From JBGAPI01 sp044221335 (lineage in GTDB: Bacteria > Pseudomonadota > Gammaproteobacteria > Xanthomonadales > Ahniellaceae), in assembly GCA_044221335.1 (NCBI GenBank), contig JBGAPI010000029.1:3241-67240 (forward strand): 64,000 nt of DNA. Reading direction: 5' to 3'. The notes below the pieces were generated by a model. The model saw only the letters and a list, made by a program, of their open reading frames with translations, did no database searches and was not told where the DNA came from. Position numbers and translations under genes: made by a program. This document shows, piece by piece, positions 18,722-27,348 of this stretch (its first letter is position 1; every line of letters starts with the position of its first letter).

Positions 18722-20122
18722 TCAGAAGCGGTAGATGCCCGACAGCACGACGTTGTCGGTGTCCGGCGAGAACTCGCCGGCGAGGTCGATCTGCACGTGC
18801 TCGCCGAAGTTGCCGCCGATGCCGACGGTGTAGTGCGGCTCGCCGCTGACCGCGCCGGTGCCGGCGTAGCCGCCCTTGCGCGGGTCGGTGAACACGCCGC
18901 CGCGCAGCGCCAGTGTCTGCATGCCCATCACCGGCTGGTCGAACACGAACACGCGCTCGGCGCCGAGGTGCCAGGAGGTCTCATCGCCCAGGTGGACGCG
19001 GTTGCCCGGGCCCTGCGCGCCCGGTGCCGGCAGGCCGAAGATCGCCGAGATGCCCGGCAGATCGGGCAGCTTGCCGAAACGGGTGCGGTGCATGTCGAGC
19101 GCCACCGTCCAGGTGTCGGACGGACGATAGACCAGGCCGACGTTCAGCACGTCCGGCAGCTCGATCCGCGAGCGACCGGGCGTGACCTGCGGGGCGCCGA
19201 CGTTGTTGATGTTGAGCTGCGGCACGATCAGCGTGAACTGGGTGAAGTTCAGCGTGTTGAGGTCGTAGCTGCCGCCGTCCTTGTACACGATGCCGGCCGA
19301 CCACTTGCCGCCCGGATTGAGCAGCACGCCGAGGTTGAAGGTGAGGTCGCGGTCGCTGTCGTCCACCGCGCGGGCCGCGATGAAGCGGTCGGTGATGGTC
19401 GCGGCGTTCGCGCCCGGGCGCTGCTCGAAGTCGAAGAAGTAGTCGAGCACGGAGGCCGAGGTCGCCTTGACGTCGAGGCGGCTGTAGCGCAGCGCGCCGC
19501 CGACGGTGACGAAGTCGTCCAGCCGGTAGGCGCCGGCGAGGCCGATGGCCTCGATCTTCACGTCGAAGGAGTTGTGGTTGGCGAACAGGTCGAAGGAGTC
19601 GTTGTCGATCGCCGTCGTGTCCGTGCTGGCCTTGGCCTTCGTGGTGTTGAGGTAGTAGATCGACACCGCGCCCTTGTCGAAGGGCTGCACGTAGGACGCG
19701 AACGACACGGCCGAATTGCGGTCGTGCAGGCGGTCGAAGGCCGGCGGCACACCGGGCTGGCCGTTGTAGCTGTCCGCATAGTAGGCGTCGCCCGTGTAGG
19801 CCTTCACCTGGAAGTCGGTGCTGCGACCATGGATCGACAGCTCCGGACGGGTCAGGTTGGTGAGGCCGGCCGGATTGGCTTCCGCCGCCGTGGCGTCGTC
19901 GGCGATCGCGGTGAACGCGCCGCCGATGCCGAGGGCGCGCGCGCCGGGCGGCAGCAGGTCGAAGGGCACGTTGGCGATACCGGACGGGGGTGCCGTCGCC
20001 GGGCACGGACGATTGGGTACGTCCTGGACGCCGTCGTTGTTGCAGTCGAAGGCGTAGGCCATCTGGCCCAGGCCGAGCGCAATGGCGGCGGTCAGCAGTT
20101 TGGTTCCCAACATTGCTTTCAT
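18722..20122 (-). CDS. OmpP1/FadL-family outer membrane transport protein
   Basis: Predicted 466 residues. The signal peptide ends AYA (about residue 24). The mature part shows FadL features: GARALGIGGAFTAIADDATAAEANPAGL (the N-terminal hatch region), many alternating amphipathic strands and a terminal aromatic residue (GIYRF). It should form a 14-stranded barrel for hydrophobic compounds such as long-chain fatty acids. Just after the signal peptide is CNNDGVQDVP, which resembles a thrombospondin type 3-like Asp/Asn calcium motif and is not usual for FadL. Start ATG 20122 is preferred because AAGGAG lies about 7 nt upstream. Confidence 0.9.
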   Translation of the reverse strand: MKAMLGTKLLTAAIALGLGQMAYAFDCNNDGVQDVPNRPCPATAPPSGIANVPFDLLPPGARALGIGGAFTAIADDATAAEANPAGLTNLTRPELSIHGRSTDFQVKAYTGDAYYADSYNGQPGVPPAFDRLHDRNSAVSFASYVQPFDKGAVSIYYLNTTKAKASTDTTAIDNDSFDLFANHNSFDVKIEAIGLAGAYRLDDFVTVGGALRYSRLDVKATSASVLDYFFDFEQRPGANAATITDRFIAARAVDDSDRDLTFNLGVLLNPGGKWSAGIVYKDGGSYDLNTLNFTQFTLIVPQLNINNVGAPQVTPGRSRIELPDVLNVGLVYRPSDTWTVALDMHRTRFGKLPDLPGISAIFGLPAPGAQGPGNRVHLGDETSWHLGAERVFVFDQPVMGMQTLALRGGVFTDPRKGGYAGTGAVSGEPHYTVGIGGNFGEHVQIDLAGEFSPDTDNVVLSGIYRF

Positions 20123-20295
20123 GGTCGGCTCCTTAAGGCCACGTTCGATCATGCACGTCGTCGCCGGAGCGTTCCGGTCCGGCAGCGCGTGAACTTCCTG
20201 TTGTTAAGACAGTGTTATACCGCCGAAGGGCCGTGGGCGACAAGGCGCGCAAGGCACGCGTCGGGTTCCTGCTGCGTGGCCGTTCAGCGAGCCCC

Positions 20296-20322
20296 TATAC
20301 TGATCGCATCGTCACGGAGGAG
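20296..20322 (+). promoter_or_regulatory. Candidate -10 box and ribosome binding site of the SPFH gene
   Basis: TATACT (20296-20301) is followed by a GGAGGAG Shine-Dalgarno (about 20316-20322), 7 nt before ATG 20329. The -35 region is not clear. The RBS fixes the start over an upstream in-frame GTG-type extension. Confidence 0.5.
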
Positions 20323-20328
20323 CGGGAC

Positions 20329-21288
<960 letters not shown>

Positions 21289-21331
21289 GGCCGGCGGCGA
21301 CCACACCTTATATCTATTGCGAGACACGACG

Positions 21332-21766
21332 ATGACCGCGGTCTACTTCTGGCTGGGACTGGGACTGTTGCTGGTGGCGGCCGAGACCCTGATGCCGGGC
21401 GCCTTCCTGCTCTGGGTGGGGCTCGCCGGTATCGCCACCGGCCTCACCGTGTGGGTGCTGCCGGCCAGTTCCGGGATCACCCAGATGCTGATCTTCGCGG
21501 GCTATTCCGCGGCCACCGTGCTGCTGTCGCGGAAGCTGATCAAGGCCGGCCCGGAATCCTCCGACCAGCCGCTGCTCAACCGCCGCGCCGAGCAGCTGGT
21601 CGGCCGCACCTTCCCGCTCGATGGGGCGATCGCCAACGGGCAGGGCAAGCTCAAGGTCGGCGATGCGCTGTGGTCGGTGAGCGGCGCCGACCAGCCGGCC
21701 GGTACCGCGGTGACCGTGGTCGGCGTCGACGGCATGGTGCTCAAGGTCGAACGCGCCGCATCCTGA
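21332..21766 (+). CDS. NfeD-family membrane protein
   Basis: Predicted 144 residues. Two or three hydrophobic segments in the first 70 residues are followed by an OB-fold-like beta domain (LVGRTFPLDGAIANGQGKLKVGDALW and VTVVGVDGMVLKV). It is the short NfeD type without a ClpP-like protease domain. ATG 21332 is preferred to the in-frame TTG at 21317. The gene follows the SPFH gene by 43 nt, and the pair is presumably an operon: NfeD proteins act with SPFH proteins in membrane organisation. Confidence 0.88.
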   Translation: MTAVYFWLGLGLLLVAAETLMPGAFLLWVGLAGIATGLTVWVLPASSGITQMLIFAGYSAATVLLSRKLIKAGPESSDQPLLNRRAEQLVGRTFPLDGAIANGQGKLKVGDALWSVSGADQPAGTAVTVVGVDGMVLKVERAAS

Positions 21767-21807
21767 AGTCGAACGCTCCGGCATATCCAGTCGCGGCGCG
21801 CGCGCCG

Positions 21808-21813
21808 TATAGT
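21808..21813 (+). promoter_or_regulatory. Candidate -10 element of gcvT
   Basis: TATAGT (21808-21813) lies 32 nt before the gcvT start in a 78-nt gap. No glycine riboswitch fits in this gap. Confidence 0.4.
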
Positions 21814-21844
21814 GCGGCCCCTTTCCTTTGACGGGCCTGCCGCC

Positions 21845-22933
<1,089 letters not shown>

Positions 22934-23003
22934 GCCGGCGGCGCGAACCCCCGCGCTAGACTTCCTTCCGCTTCCCCACTCCCTTCCCATCGAGGACAAG
23001 CCG

Positions 23004-23402
23004 ATGAGTTCCGAGATTCCTGGCGATCTGAAGTTCAACCGCTCGCACGAATGGGCCCGCGTCGAGGACGACGGCACCATCACCGTCGGCATCTCCGACC
23101 ATGCGCAGGGCGCGCTCGGCGATCTCGTCTACGTCGAGCTGCCGTCGGTCGGCGACACCCTCAAGGTCGGCGACTCCGTCGCGGTGGTCGAGTCGGTGAA
23201 GGCGGCCTCCGACGTCTACAGCCCGGTCAACGGCGAAGTGGTGAAGGTCAATGCCGCGCTCGGCGACGCGCCGGAGACGATCAACGGCGATGCCTACGGC
23301 GCCGGCTGGATGTTCGTCGTGAAGCCCTCCGCCGAATCCGGCATCGACGCGCTGCTGACGGCGAACGACTACGCGCAACTGCTCGAAGACGCCGACCACT
23401 GA
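23004..23402 (+). CDS. gcvH: Glycine cleavage system H protein
   Basis: Lipoyl carrier protein that shuttles the aminomethyl intermediate between the P, T and L proteins. Predicted 132 residues, full length. The lipoylated Lys lies in the consensus ESVKAASDVYSP (about residues 62-73), preceded by GDLVYVELPSVG and followed by NGEVVKVN and the C-terminal GWMFVVKP. It lies 70 nt after gcvT, likely co-transcribed, and is followed by a strong terminator. Confidence 0.97.
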   Translation: MSSEIPGDLKFNRSHEWARVEDDGTITVGISDHAQGALGDLVYVELPSVGDTLKVGDSVAVVESVKAASDVYSPVNGEVVKVNAALGDAPETINGDAYGAGWMFVVKPSAESGIDALLTANDYAQLLEDADH

Positions 23403-23427
23403 GCGTCGCTCCGCACGCCGCGCACCG

Positions 23428-23457
23428 ATCGGCCGCCTCGTGCGGCCGATTTTTTTG
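23428..23457 (+). terminator. Rho-independent terminator of gcvTH
   Basis: ATCGGCCGC (23428-23436), loop CTCGT, GCGGCCGAT (23442-23450) form a perfect 9-bp stem followed by at least six T. One of the clearest intrinsic terminators in the window. Confidence 0.92.
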
Positions 23458-23911
23458 GCGACCGATGAAAAATTTTTCAAGCGCCCGGAGAGCGCGCTGC
23501 GCGAGCTCTCCGCAGCGGGAAGCGAGAGAGGGACAGGGCGGAAGTGCTCGCCGATGGCGTGCCGTCGTCGCCGTCCGACGAGCTGGCGCATTCGCGATCG
23601 CGCGATACGACGAAGCGCTGCGCGTCTTCCTCGCGATGTGGCCGCAGGCCGCGCCGTTGCTGGCGTTGCGCGCCGCGTCGCGCGATTCGTCGCGGACGTC
23701 CGGACGTCCATTGATGCGCGCAGCGGAGGGGCGCTCCGACGTCGCCGCGTCATCGCCGCCACCTGCTCGGCGTCGTCGTGCATCGTGCTCGTCGGGAGCT
23801 CGCGACGCGCGCGGAAACGCGGCGAACACGCGATGACGAGGGCGCTACAGGTTATTGACAGTCGCTGCAACGCGGATTAGCTTTCGCGCAACCTGTCAAG
23901 TGTTGAGCGAG
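23458..23911 (+). promoter_or_regulatory. Long leader of the MetJ-H1 gene, no gene seen
   Basis: This stretch holds no convincing gene; open frames on both strands are Arg-rich by-products of CG-rich DNA. It has a perfect 14-bp AT palindrome TGAAAAATTTTTCA (23466-23479), two head-to-tail 8-mers GGACGTCC (23694-23709) close to the MetJ box AGACGTCT, and the promoter region 23847-23899. The composition, strongly enriched in CG dinucleotides, differs from neighbouring coding sequence. Confidence 0.5.
23855..23883 (+). promoter_or_regulatory. Promoter of the MetJ-H1 gene with flanking inverted repeats
   Basis: A consensus -35 TTGACA (23855-23860), 17-bp spacer and TAGCTT (23878-23883) precede ATG 23912 by 28 nt. 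The inverted pairs ACAGGTT (23847-23853)/AACCTGT (23890-23896) and TTGACAG (23855-23861)/CTGTCAA (23893-23899) bracket the promoter and could form an operator. This is the best -35 match seen in the window. Confidence 0.6.
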
Positions 23912-24307
23912 ATGCTTCAGAAAAACTTCATCGATCCGTACGTCGCGCACGGCCAGCGCGCCGCCCAGATGAAGAAGATCACGGTGTCGATACCGCGACA
24001 CGTTTTCCGTCTCCTCTCCGCGGAGCGCACGAGACGACAGGTCAACGATTTGAGGCACGCCACCAACAGCGAACTGCTGATTGAGGCGTTCCTGCACGCC
24101 TTCACCGGGCAACCACTACCAACCGATGAGGAACTAAAAATGAAAGCAGCATCCAAGAGCACGAAGACCGTCAAGAAAGCCACCACCGTGAAGGCCGCCG
24201 CCAAGCCGGCCGCGAAGAAGGCCCCGGCCAAGAAGGCCGCTGCCAAGAAGGCCCCCGCCAAGAAGGCGGCTGCGAAGAAGCCGGCCAAGAAGGCCGCGAA
24301 GAAGTAA
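23912..24307 (+). CDS. MetJ-type ribbon-helix-helix repressor domain fused to a histone H1-like Lys/Ala tail
   Basis: Predicted 131 residues. Residues 1-76 match MetJ, the S-adenosylmethionine-dependent methionine repressor: IDPYVAHGQRA, the DNA-binding strand MKKITVSIPRHVF, ERTRRQVNDLRHATNSELL and AFLHAFTGQPLPTDEEL. The normal C-terminal part of MetJ is missing. Instead the frame continues into about 55 residues of AAKKAPAKK-type repeats, like bacterial H1 (AlgP/Hc-like) tails. ATG 23912 is chosen because the frame further upstream runs through the promoter. The stop is TAA, rare in this window. I infer a nucleoid-associated protein or regulator with sequence-specific head and nonspecific tail; whether it still represses met genes is unknown. 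Confidence 0.85.
   Translation: MLQKNFIDPYVAHGQRAAQMKKITVSIPRHVFRLLSAERTRRQVNDLRHATNSELLIEAFLHAFTGQPLPTDEELKMKAASKSTKTVKKATTVKAAAKPAAKKAPAKKAAAKKAPAKKAAAKKPAKKAAKK
24128..24142 (+). promoter_or_regulatory. Internal ribosome binding site and in-frame ATG for the H1-like tail
   Basis: Inside the MetJ-H1 gene, GAGGA (24128-24132) sits 7 nt before an in-frame ATG (24140-24142), in the local A-rich context GAACTAAAAATG. Initiation here would give a free 55-residue basic peptide (MKAASKS... to 24307), exactly the H1-like part. The spacing is better than at the upstream start 23912, which has only a weak GAGCGA. Internal initiation is inferred, not shown. Confidence 0.55.
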
Positions 24308-24410
24308 TCGCTTTTGCGGACGACCGAGCGGACTCCCGACCATCGCTGAAAGTTTTGCCCGGTGCGCGATGGCCGGCCCGAGAAAAAGATCGTCCGTAGC
24401 TTCACTTCAG

Positions 24411-24437
24411 ACCGCGCCTTCATGGCGCGGTTTTCAT
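24411..24437 (+). terminator. Intrinsic terminator after the MetJ-H1 gene
   Basis: ACCGCGCC (24411-24418), loop TTCAT, GGCGCGGT (24424-24431) form a perfect 8-bp stem followed by TTTCATTT. Located about 100 nt after the stop. Confidence 0.85.
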
Positions 24438-24865
24438 TTGTGCGGAGCGACGGCTGTGCCTTCCGTGCCTCTGGGCAAGCCGCCCGATGATGCGGAGCGG
24501 CGGGAAAGAATGGGGCATCGCGTCGCGGAGCGGCACGCCGAGCGCACCTCGGCGCGGCGACAGCGGCACGGTCGGAATGCGACCGGAACGCGCCCCGACT
24601 TCGTCGCGCGCGGACCGCCCACCATCACACCGACATCGCGGTTGCATGCTCGCGGCCTTCGTGCAGTCGCCGCGGAGCGTTTCGTCCGTACGACGCTGAT
24701 ACGACATCCGGCGTAGACGAGCGCAGCGTTAACCGATGTGTCCTCGCCGGGGTGCGACTGGCGTCACGAACCCGCTTGCCTATAATCGGACCCGTTTGCA
24801 GGCACCGGCGCGAGTGTGGTCGCCGTGTCGTCGCGAGCATTCCTACGGACTGCCGGAGCCCGTTC
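24438..24865. other. Non-coding stretch before the TonB-type lipoprotein gene
   Basis: No convincing gene. Frames open on both strands are Arg/Thr-rich with no recognisable start or domain. A consensus -10 TATAAT lies at 24781-24786, about 80 nt before the lipoprotein start, preceded by CTTGCC; the -35 region is weak. Confidence 0.5.
24781..24786 (+). promoter_or_regulatory. Candidate promoter -10 of the TonB-type lipoprotein gene
   Basis: TATAAT is a perfect sigma-70 -10 hexamer in otherwise GC-rich DNA. It implies an 80-nt leader before ATG 24866. No good -35 hexamer was found 17 nt upstream. Confidence 0.55.
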
Positions 24866-25864
24866 ATGAGCGCACCTTCGATCCCATCGCGGATGGTCTT
24901 CCTGCGGCGTCACGCCTGGCTCGCTGCCGGCCTGACGCTGTCCCTCGCCGCCTGCGGTGGCGGCGACAAGCCGGCCGCTCCCGCGCAGCCGACCACCACG
25001 CCGACGCCCGCCGCACCGGCGACTCCGGCGCCGACGCCGGAGACCGCGCAGACCCCGGCGCCCGCACCGGAACCGCCGAAGTCGGTCGACGAGCTGCTGA
25101 AGCTCGCGCAGAAGGCGGTGTCGGAGAACCGCATCGTCGCCCCCGACGGCAACAACGCGCTCGAGTACTACGGCAACGTCCTGCTGCAGGAGCCGAACAA
25201 CATCAAGGCGCAGAACGCGCTGGCCGACGTGCTGCCGCTGGTCACCAGCGCCGCCGAGCGCGAGCTCAACACCAAGAACGTCAACGAGGCGGCGCGACTG
25301 GTCGTGCTGCTCGATCGCGCCTATCCGAAGTCCTACACGGTGAACAGCATCCGCAATCGGCTGGATGCCCTGCGCAACAATCTGCAGAAGGAAGAGGACG
25401 CGAAGAAGCTCGCCGAGCAGCAGAAGGCACAGCAGGCCGCTGCCGCCGCTGCCGCCGCGCAGCAGGCGGCTGCCGCGCCGACACCGGCGCCGACGACGAC
25501 GCCCGCGCGTCCGGCGACCCCCACGCCGCCGCCGGTCGCGGAAGCACCGGCGCCGAAGCCGACGCCGGTCGAGCCGCCGCGTCCCACGGGCGAGACCCGC
25601 GAGGCGCGGATCGTGCGCAAGGTGCAGCCGGCGATCCCGCAGGAAGCGCTTCGCAAGCACGAGTCCGGCTGGGTGGAGGTCGAATTCGTCGTCGGTACCG
25701 ACGGCAAGGTGAAGTCGGCCAACGTGCTGCGCGCGCAGCCGGCCCGTACCTTCGACCGCGAGGCGCTGAAGGCGGTCCAGCAGTGGATGTTCGATCCGGC
25801 GCTGCGCGACGGCCAGCCGGTCGAGACCCGCCTGCAGCAGCGTCTGGAGTTCCAGCTGCAGTAG
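24866..25864 (+). CDS. Lipoprotein with a C-terminal TonB domain
   Basis: Predicted 332 residues. A lipoprotein signal (LAAGLTLSLAAC, Cys about residue 28) is followed by a Pro/Thr/Ala-rich linker, a helical region with TPR-like spacing (SVDELLKLAQKAVSENRI, NNALEYYGNVLLQEPNN), an Ala/Gln-rich coiled coil, a second Pro-rich linker and a TonB C-terminal domain (RKVQPAIPQEALRKHESGWV, VEFVVGTDGKVKSANVLRA, FDREALKAVQQW). Its lipid anchor rather than a transmembrane helix means it is not a classical energy-transducing TonB. It may be a periplasmic or outer-membrane adaptor. ATG 24893 is an alternative start. Confidence 0.82.
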   Translation: MSAPSIPSRMVFLRRHAWLAAGLTLSLAACGGGDKPAAPAQPTTTPTPAAPATPAPTPETAQTPAPAPEPPKSVDELLKLAQKAVSENRIVAPDGNNALEYYGNVLLQEPNNIKAQNALADVLPLVTSAAERELNTKNVNEAARLVVLLDRAYPKSYTVNSIRNRLDALRNNLQKEEDAKKLAEQQKAQQAAAAAAAAQQAAAAPTPAPTTTPARPATPTPPPVAEAPAPKPTPVEPPRPTGETREARIVRKVQPAIPQEALRKHESGWVEVEFVVGTDGKVKSANVLRAQPARTFDREALKAVQQWMFDPALRDGQPVETRLQQRLEFQLQ

Positions 25865-25891
25865 CACCGTAGCTCCGGCGATGCGGGTCTT

Positions 25892-25924
25892 CCGAGGCGC
25901 TGCCCAGGCAGCGCCTCGGCGTTT
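25892..25924 (+). terminator. Intrinsic terminator after the TonB-type lipoprotein gene
   Basis: CCGAGGCGCTGCC (25892-25904) and GGCAGCGCCTCGG (25907-25919) form a 13-bp perfect dyad with a very short loop, followed by CGTTTG. A strong stem with a short T-run. Confidence 0.75.
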
Positions 25925-25992
25925 GTGGCGACCGCCGACGCGAATTCCCGACCCGGATCGCGTATCGTGCGCGCCCTGCCGAGCGACCGACC

Positions 25993-26346
25993 ATGCCGAA
26001 CCCGACCGAGATCAAGCTGCACCGCGCCTCGCACAAGCTCGAGATCGCCTTCGACAGCGGCGAAGTGTTCCACCTGCCTGCGGAATACCTGCGTGTCCAC
26101 TCGCCGAGCGCGGAGGTGATGGGCCACGGCCCGGGCCAGCGCGTGCTGCAGGTCGGCAAGCGCGACGTCAACATCGACGACGTGCTGCCGGTCGGCAACT
26201 ACGCCGTGCTGCTGCGCTTCGACGACGGCCACGAGACCGGCATCTATTCCTGGACCACGCTCTACGACCTCGGCAAGCACCAGGCCGAGCTGTGGGCGAA
26301 GTACCTCGCCGAGCTCGAGGCCGCCGGCGCGTCCCGCGACCCGTAG
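25993..26346 (+). CDS. DUF971 family protein (gamma-butyrobetaine hydroxylase N-terminal-like)
   Basis: Predicted 117 residues. The whole protein is a DUF971 domain: HRASHKLEIAFDSGEVFHLPAEYLRV, then GKRDVNIDDVLPVGNYAVLLRFDDGHETGIYSW and TLYDLG. This fold is found at the N-terminus of gamma-butyrobetaine hydroxylase and in Fe-S/Mrp-associated proteins; the free-standing form has no established reaction. The stop TAG is the first three bases after the G of a GTAG palindromic element (26343 on). Confidence 0.9.
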   Translation: MPNPTEIKLHRASHKLEIAFDSGEVFHLPAEYLRVHSPSAEVMGHGPGQRVLQVGKRDVNIDDVLPVGNYAVLLRFDDGHETGIYSWTTLYDLGKHQAELWAKYLAELEAAGASRDP

Positions 26347-26416
26347 GGCGGGAACCGGCCCGCTGCTCGTCGCTGTTCCGGGTGCACCGCCGAGCGGCCC
26401 GCGGGCCGCTCCACGG
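26343..26416 (+). repeat. GTAG palindromic element, copy 1 of a three-copy family
   Basis: Starts with GTAG overlapping the DUF971 stop. Stem GCGGG (26348-26352)/CCCGC (26359-26363), a conserved spacer beginning TGCTCGTCGCTGTTCCGGG, then a second palindrome GAGCGGCCC-GC-GGGCCGCTC (26392-26411). Same layout as 33381-33454 and 34159-34228. The GTAG plus hairpin design matches SMAG/REP-type elements of Stenotrophomonas and relatives. Confidence 0.75.
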
Positions 26417-26512
26417 GAGGCGCAGCGCGGCGCCACCCTGCTCGCTAGACTTGCCGGCGGAGTCCGCCGCGCCGCCGCGGGCGGACCCGCGCGCACGACC
26501 ACCGGAACGACC

Positions 26513-27265
26513 ATGACCGACGATACCGACCGCACCCACTTCGGCTTCCGTGATGTCGCTCCCGACGAGAAGACCCGCCTGGTGCGCGAGGTGTTCGCGT
26601 CGGTGGCGCCGAAGTACGACCTGATGAACGACCTGATGTCGCTCGGCGTGCATCGGCTGTGGAAGCGTCACTTCGTCGGCACCAGCGGCGTGCGCGCCGG
26701 GGACCGCGTGCTCGACCTCGCCGGCGGCACCGGCGACATCAGTGCGCTGATGGCCGATGCGGTCGGTCCGACCGGACGGGTCGTTCTGACCGACATCAAC
26801 CCGGCGATGCTGGCGCTCGGCCGCGACCGCATGCTCGATTCCGGCCGCCTCGACCGGGTGACCACCTGCCTCGTCGACGCCTCCGCGATCCCGTTCGCCG
26901 ACCGCAGCTTCGACCTCGTCACCATCGCCTTCGGCCTGCGCAACGTCACCGTCAAGGAACGCGCGCTGGCCGAGATGCACCGCGTGCTGAAGATCGGCGG
27001 CCGCGCGCTGGTGCTGGAATTCTCCAAGGTCGAGGACGGCAACCTCGCCGCGCTGTACGACCTGTACTCGTTCAAGGTGCTGCCCTGGCTCGGCGAGCGC
27101 GTCGCGGGCGATTCCGGCAGCTACCAGTACCTCGCCGAGTCGATCCGCAAGCATCCCGACCAGCCGACGCTGCAGGCGATGATGGACGGCGTCGGCTTCG
27201 CCCGCACGAGCTACCGCAACCTGCTGAACGGGATGGTGGCGATCCACTCCGGCTACCGCGTCTGA
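26513..27265 (+). CDS. ubiE: Ubiquinone/menaquinone C-methyltransferase (UbiE)
   Basis: SAM-dependent methyltransferase of quinone synthesis. Predicted 250 residues. SAM-binding motif I is VLDLAGGTGDIS (about residues 66-77), with TDINPAMLALGRDRM (motif post I), ITIAFGLRNVT-like FDLVTIAFGLRNVTV and the UbiE signatures YDLMNDLMSLGVHRLWKR and the C-terminal YRNLLNGMVAIHSGYRV. Start ATG 26513. The rest of the ubi pathway is not in this window. Confidence 0.96.
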   Translation: MTDDTDRTHFGFRDVAPDEKTRLVREVFASVAPKYDLMNDLMSLGVHRLWKRHFVGTSGVRAGDRVLDLAGGTGDISALMADAVGPTGRVVLTDINPAMLALGRDRMLDSGRLDRVTTCLVDASAIPFADRSFDLVTIAFGLRNVTVKERALAEMHRVLKIGGRALVLEFSKVEDGNLAALYDLYSFKVLPWLGERVAGDSGSYQYLAESIRKHPDQPTLQAMMDGVGFARTSYRNLLNGMVAIHSGYRV

Positions 27266-27348
27266 TCCGGCGGCTGCGCCGTCGCATCAGCATCGAAGAG
27301 CCGATTCATGTGCCGGGCGATGTGCAAGCGTTCTCGAGGATTCGACGG

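Noticed and set aside
21767..21844. Glycine riboswitch before gcvT
   Set aside because: The gap is only 78 nt and a plain -10 is visible; no tandem aptamer could fit.
23440..23880. Open frames between gcvH and the MetJ-H1 gene as a gene
   Set aside because: Arg/Ser-rich on both strands, begin inside the gcvH terminator, no start signal or family.
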